NCBI GenBank assembly: GCA_027319585.1
Contig: DAHVMY010000006.1
Location: 1-53,244 of the forward strand
Reading direction: 5' to 3'
DNA from: AG-12 sp027319585
Lineage (GTDB): Bacteria > Chloroflexota > Dormibacteria > Aeolococcales > Bog-877
DNA length: 53,244 bases
Below, in pieces: positions 49,892 to 53,244 of the stretch. The stretch's first letter is position 1, and each line of letters starts with the position of its first letter. The notes beneath the pieces are model-generated. The model searched no databases and was not told where the DNA came from. It saw nothing but the letters and a program-made list of their open reading frames with translations. Made by a program: the position numbers and the translations under genes.

Positions 49892-51256
49892 GTGCAGGAT
49901 CTCTTCGCCGACGAGCAGCCGTCGGGCCCATCCTCAGGGGTGGCCGCCAGCCCAGCGGTAGAGGAAGAGCGCGCCGAGGCACCCCTCGCCACGCGCCTCA
50001 GACCCGCACGCTGGGAGGAGGTCCTTGGCCAATCCCACCTGCTGGGGACCGAAGGACCCCTGCGTCCGGCGTTGGAGGGAGCCCGGCTGCAGTCGCTGGT
50101 TCTGGTGGGCCCGCCGGGAACCGGGAAGACCACCATCGCCCAGCTCCTGGCCCGTGCCCAGCAGGCGCACCTGATCGCCCTGTCCGCCGTGTCCACGGGG
50201 GTTGCGGACCTGCGCCGGGTGGTGACTGAGGCCGAGCAGCGTCGCCGGGTGGGGCAGGGCACCGTCCTGTTCCTGGATGAGATCCACCACTTCAGCCGGA
50301 CCCAGCAGGACGCTCTGCTGCCGCACGTGGAGAGCGGGCTGTTCACCTTGATCGGCGCCACCACCGAGAACCCCAGCTTTCAGCTGACCGGGGCGCTGCT
50401 GTCGCGGGTCCAGGTCCTGGATCTGCGGCCCCTGACCGAGGAGGACCTGGCCGCCGTGCTCCAGCGCGCCCTGGATGACCATGAGCGGGGCCTGGGTCAG
50501 CGCCGCCTCAGCCTCAGCGTCGATGCCGGAGGGCTCCTCATCCGTCACAGCGGAGGTGACGCACGCCTGCTGCTCAATGCTCTGGAGCGAGCGGCGGAAG
50601 GGGTGCCGGATGCTGGCGAGATCGGTGCGGCGGAGGTGAAGCGGGCGCTGAGCAGCCCCCACCTGCTGCACGACCGCGCCGGCGATCTTCACTTTCAGAT
50701 CCTCTCGGCCTTCATAAAGTCAATGCGCGGCAGCGACCCCGATGCGGCCGTCTACTGGCTGGCGCGCCTCCTGGAAGCAGGTGAGGACCCCCTCCTGCCG
50801 GCTCGCCGGATGGTCATCCTGGCGGCCGAGGACGTGGGGCTGGCGGACCCCCAGGCGCTGCCGCTGGCCGTCGCAGCGCACCAGGCGGCGGCCCTGGTGG
50901 GAATGCCCGAATGCCGCCTGCCCCTGGCGGAAGCCGCGATCTTCCTGGCCCTGGCACCCAAGAGCAACGCCTCATACCGCGCCTATGGCGCTGCCGCCGC
51001 GGACGTGGCCCTCCGAGGCCAACTGGCGGTCCCCCTCCACCTGCGCAACGCGGTCACGAGTCGGGACCGGGCGGCGGGGTTCGGGCTGGGCTACGAATAC
51101 GCTCACGACGACCCCGAGGCGCTGGTGGGCCATGAGCACCTGCCGCCAGAGCTCCTGGGCCAAAGCTATTACCGACCCACCGATCACGGCTTGGAGGCCG
51201 AACTGGCCAGCCGGCTGCGGCGGGCTCGGCGGCGCCGGAGCCCGGGGGTCGAGTAG
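49892..51256 (+). CDS. rarA: Replication-associated recombination AAA+ ATPase RarA (MgsA)
   Basis: About 454 residues from a GTG at 49892; the start is uncertain because the frame stays open upstream. Walker A is GPPGTGKT at 73-80, Walker B LFLDEIH at 126-132, sensor-1 IGATTENPSFQ, and the C-terminal tetramerisation region includes AFIKSMRGSDPDAAVYWLARLL, PLLPARRMVILAAEDVGLADP and ALAPKSNASYRA. RarA acts at stalled replication forks together with SSB. It converges on ribosomal L25 with two bases between the stops and is divergent from the TPP enzyme. Confidence 0.95.
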   Translation: MQDLFADEQPSGPSSGVAASPAVEEERAEAPLATRLRPARWEEVLGQSHLLGTEGPLRPALEGARLQSLVLVGPPGTGKTTIAQLLARAQQAHLIALSAVSTGVADLRRVVTEAEQRRRVGQGTVLFLDEIHHFSRTQQDALLPHVESGLFTLIGATTENPSFQLTGALLSRVQVLDLRPLTEEDLAAVLQRALDDHERGLGQRRLSLSVDAGGLLIRHSGGDARLLLNALERAAEGVPDAGEIGAAEVKRALSSPHLLHDRAGDLHFQILSAFIKSMRGSDPDAAVYWLARLLEAGEDPLLPARRMVILAAEDVGLADPQALPLAVAAHQAAALVGMPECRLPLAEAAIFLALAPKSNASYRAYGAAAADVALRGQLAVPLHLRNAVTSRDRAAGFGLGYEYAHDDPEALVGHEHLPPELLGQSYYRPTDHGLEAELASRLRRARRRRSPGVE

Positions 51257-51258
51257 CG

Positions 51259-51891
51259 CTACTCGGCGGAGGGAGCCTCCGGCTCCTCCGCTGGAGCCGC
51301 GGCCTCAGCCTCGGGTTCCTCCGCCGCCACCCTGGTCTGGGCGATCTTGACCAGGATCTCGGAGGGATCGATGGCGGCGTTGAGTTCGACGCCCTCCGGC
51401 AGGGTGAGGTCGGACACCCGCACCGCGTCATCCACCTCGGCAAGGCCCGAGATGTCCACCGTGATCTCCCCGGGAATGGCGTCCGGGAGACAGCTGACCT
51501 CAAGGGTGTGGACCACGTGCAGGAGCTCGCCCACGCTGAACTTGACCGCTGGCGACTCGCCGGTGAGGACCACCTGGACCTGCACGGTCAGCTTCTCCTG
51601 CAGATTGACCTGGAAGAAGTCGACGTGCTGGGCGACGCTGGTCCTCGGGTTCAGCTGGAGTTCCTTGATCAGGACCGGCCGCTGCCTCCGCTCACCGGCC
51701 ACCTTCAGCTGCAGCAGATGGCTCTTCCCGGCGGTGTGCACCGTCTTGGCCAGCTCCTTCGCGGGCACCTCGACCATGATCGGGGCCACCTTGTGGCCGT
51801 AGATGACCCCGGGCACCAGCCCTGCTCGGCGGAGCTGACTCACGTGGCGACCGGTCACAGAGCGCGGCGCGGCCTCAAGTTGAAGTGTCAT
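51259..51891 (-). CDS. rplY: 50S ribosomal protein L25, CTC (general stress) form
   Basis: A 210-residue two-domain L25. The N-terminal 5S-rRNA-binding domain (LEAAPRSVTGRHVSQLRRAGLVPGVIYG, LQLNPRTSVAQHVDFFQV) is followed by the TL5/CTC C-terminal domain (EVSCLPDAIPGEITVDISGL) and an Ala/Glu/Pro-rich acidic tail. The ATG at 51891 has GAGGTCAG just before it. pth, the common neighbour, is absent. Confidence 0.95.
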   Translation of the reverse strand: MTLQLEAAPRSVTGRHVSQLRRAGLVPGVIYGHKVAPIMVEVPAKELAKTVHTAGKSHLLQLKVAGERRQRPVLIKELQLNPRTSVAQHVDFFQVNLQEKLTVQVQVVLTGESPAVKFSVGELLHVVHTLEVSCLPDAIPGEITVDISGLAEVDDAVRVSDLTLPEGVELNAAIDPSEILVKIAQTRVAAEEPEAEAAAPAEEPEAPSAE

Positions 51892-51960
51892 CTGACCTCG
51901 ATCCCGAAGATGGCCCCGGCGGACGGGGGCGGTGCAGCCGGATCTTACCAAACCGTCGGT

Positions 51961-52377
51961 TCAGCGAGTCCCCGCCGGTACGGCCCCGAAGCGACGATTG
52001 ACGTAATCCACAATCGCCTGCAGGCTGGTCCCCGGAGTGAACACCTCGTCCACTCCCATCTGCTTGAGGGCCTCCACGTCCTCGGCCGGCACTATCCCGC
52101 CCCCGAAGACCACGATGTCCGCGGCGTTGCGCTCCGCCAAAAGCCGGATCACCTCCGGGAACAGGGTCATATGGGCCCCGGACAAGAGGGAGATCCCGAT
52201 CCCGTCGACGTCCTCTTGGATCGCGGCATCGACCACCTGGGCGGGTGTTTGGTGCAGGCCCGTGTAGATGACCTCCACACCGGCGTCTCGCAGCGCCCGC
52301 GAGATGATCTTGACCCCGCGGTCGTGTCCATCCAGCCCCACCTTGGCGGTGAGGATCCGAACCGGCCTGTTGGGCAT
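51961..52377 (-). CDS. Stand-alone cobalamin-binding domain (methylmalonyl-CoA mutase small-chain type)
   Basis: A 138-residue Rossmann-like B12-binding protein. It has the DxHxxG motif at residues 16-21 (KVGLDGHDRG), followed by the conserved SLLSGAHMTLFPEVI and VVFGGGIVPAEDVEAL segments. Such pieces pair with a separate catalytic mutase subunit to isomerise branched acyl-CoAs such as methylmalonyl-CoA; no such subunit lies in the window. The B12-binding His18 is present. Confidence 0.93.
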   Translation of the reverse strand: MPNRPVRILTAKVGLDGHDRGVKIISRALRDAGVEVIYTGLHQTPAQVVDAAIQEDVDGIGISLLSGAHMTLFPEVIRLLAERNAADIVVFGGGIVPAEDVEALKQMGVDEVFTPGTSLQAIVDYVNRRFGAVPAGTR

Positions 52378-52407
52378 GCGCCTAGTGTAAGTCGCGCCGC
52401 CAAAGGT

Positions 52408-53181
52408 TCAGTTCACGGATGCGGACACGGGGGCGGCCGGTGAGCTGCCAAGAGCCGCCTGGGCGGCGTAGGGAACGCTCCCGACCAGCCCCACCAACAG
52501 GGCCACCGCCCCTGCCAGCGCGAGCCGCCTGGCCCAGCCGCGGCGCGCGGCAAACGGGAGACGGCGCTGCCAGGCGACCGCCCACCGCGTCGGGAACTCC
52601 GCCACCAACAGCAGGACCGCCAGCACCGGGGCCAGGTTGGGATCCGTGGCAACACCCGTCGCCGGAGTTCCAAAGCCCTGCCCGAACCACCACGCGAAGG
52701 CAAGCCAGGCCATGGTGGCGATGGTCAGGAAGCGGTCGCGCCCACCCAGGAGATGGGCGACCCCCAGGGCGACCATGGTGGCGGTGAGGGCGGTGTTCCA
52801 TAGGAACGGGTCAGCGGCCACCTGGCCGGCGAGGGCGTGGATCGGCGCCGCCAGCGCCGCGGGCTGCGGCGGCGCCGCCATCGCGGCGAAGAGCCCGTTG
52901 AGCCCCGCGGCGCTCCAGAAGCCCTCCCCAGGGATCGTCTGCAGGACGGCTCCGAACAGGAAGGTGGTGCCGAGCCCCACCTCGATCAGGCGGCGCGCCC
53001 GCCCACTGCGCCACAGCTCGACCGGCGCCAGCAGAAGGCCGGCAGCGCCGACGTACGCCAGTACGGCCCCAGGGGATCCGGCGAGCAGGCTGGCCCCGGG
53101 GGCCAGCAACCCGCCGAGGGCCTCCCCCCCGACCCAGACCATGAGGCCCCAGGCCAGCGACGCCCACAGACCGTTCCTCAA
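52408..53181 (-). CDS. Unknown multi-helix membrane protein
   Basis: About 257 residues from a TTG near 53181. An ATG at codon 14 would also work. Seven or so hydrophobic helices are separated by short charged loops (ELWRSGRARR, GGRDRF). I recognise no family; some spacing resembles DoxX-type proteins, but no signature is present. It follows the B12-binding gene's strand, 30 bases upstream of it. The C-terminal 60 residues (after WAVAWQRRLPFAARRGW) end in one helix and a small outside tail. Confidence 0.6.
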   Translation of the reverse strand: MRNGLWASLAWGLMVWVGGEALGGLLAPGASLLAGSPGAVLAYVGAAGLLLAPVELWRSGRARRLIEVGLGTTFLFGAVLQTIPGEGFWSAAGLNGLFAAMAAPPQPAALAAPIHALAGQVAADPFLWNTALTATMVALGVAHLLGGRDRFLTIATMAWLAFAWWFGQGFGTPATGVATDPNLAPVLAVLLLVAEFPTRWAVAWQRRLPFAARRGWARRLALAGAVALLVGLVGSVPYAAQAALGSSPAAPVSASVN

Positions 53182-53211
53182 ACTGTGACAAATGCGACAC
53201 GGGTCTGAGGA

Positions 53212-53230
53212 CCACCGCTGAAGGCGGTGG
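53212..53230. repeat. Hairpin resembling an IS200/IS605-type end
   Basis: CCACCGC (53212-53218) and GCGGTGG (53224-53230) form a seven-base stem with loop TGAAG. It sits in a GAGGA-hairpin-GCTCC context at the extreme edge of the window. Many IS200/IS605 elements and their TnpB guide RNAs end in such CCACCGC-GCGGTGG hairpins. No transposase or TnpB is inside the window, so the call depends on the flanking sequence. Confidence 0.4.
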
Positions 53231-53244
53231 GCTCCGGGGCGATC

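Noticed and set aside
1..53244. CRISPR array, prophage or biosynthetic cluster
   Set aside because: No regularly spaced repeats, cas, phage structural, or NRPS/PKS genes were seen on either strand.

Overview
The window is very GC-rich, densely packed chromosomal DNA. GTG and TTG starts are frequent, and several gene pairs are coupled through ATGA, GTGA, TTGA or TGATG junctions. The gene mix suggests a soil-type, free-living aerobic or microaerobic bacterium of the high-GC Terrabacteria (Actinomycetota, Chloroflexota or Dormibacterota-like). It includes an F420-type LLM oxidoreductase, an actinobacterial-style MetRS with a KFSxSR signature, a DosS-like GAF histidine kinase, CcdA, kynureninase, an MpaB-like oxygenase, nitrobindin and a PCP_red-domain protein. 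The phylum is inferred, not read from the sequence. I found no rRNA, CRISPR array, prophage or complete insertion sequence. There is one tRNA gene, tRNA-Pro(CGG).

Layout. 1-7.4 kb: the end of a probable carbonic anhydrase, then an acyl-CoA block (LLM oxidoreductase, MaoC hydratase and a C-terminally short SDR on the minus strand, facing a thiolase on the plus strand), an MFS exporter, a pair of coupled membrane proteins and a GH3 lipoprotein. 7.4-11.3 kb: universal stress protein plus a tightly overlapped GAF-GAF kinase / NarL-type regulator / short kinase set resembling the DosRST hypoxia system. 11.3-14.1 kb: ArdC-like putative metallopeptidase, PiT transporter and an unknown protein. 14.3-21.3 kb: citrate synthase, ATP-grasp enzyme, Nfu-type Fe-S scaffold, glycosyltransferase, MetRS, CcdA. 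21.3-31.4 kb: a J-domain protein with an unrecognised C-terminal region, two c-di-GMP proteins, a DHA2 exporter with its MarR regulator, a CPBP protease and a double split-barrel protein. 31.4-38.3 kb: SRPBCC / lipoate-ligase-like / peptide deformylase operon; YceI facing MarR plus a tandem PCP_red protein; a DUF2089-DUF4097 pair behind a strong, apparently leaderless promoter; and a DtxR regulator facing an FTR1 iron permease with a near-consensus iron box between them. 38.4-43.7 kb: S9 peptidase, kynureninase with nitrobindin, MpaB-like oxygenase, histidine phosphatase. 43.7-48 kb: tRNA-Pro, a decayed VapBC-type module, and a large PAS/GAF/GGDEF/EAL gene split by one apparent frameshift. 48-53.2 kb: TPP enzyme, RarA, ribosomal L25, stand-alone B12-binding domain, a membrane protein and a hairpin resembling IS200/IS605-type ends.

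Common themes. Three c-di-GMP loci, a probable gas- or redox-sensing two-component set, nitrobindin, CcdA, Nfu and iron-box-controlled FTR1 point to investment in oxygen, NO and iron sensing. AT-rich islands in otherwise GC-rich DNA mark several promoters and operators (25.0, 33.75, 36.2 and 37.35 kb) and carry the clearest regulatory signals here. No classical defence or biosynthetic island is present. The least-described items are the J-domain protein, the tandem PCP_red protein in a MarR operon, the DUF2089-DUF4097 leaderless operon and the DosRST-like set.
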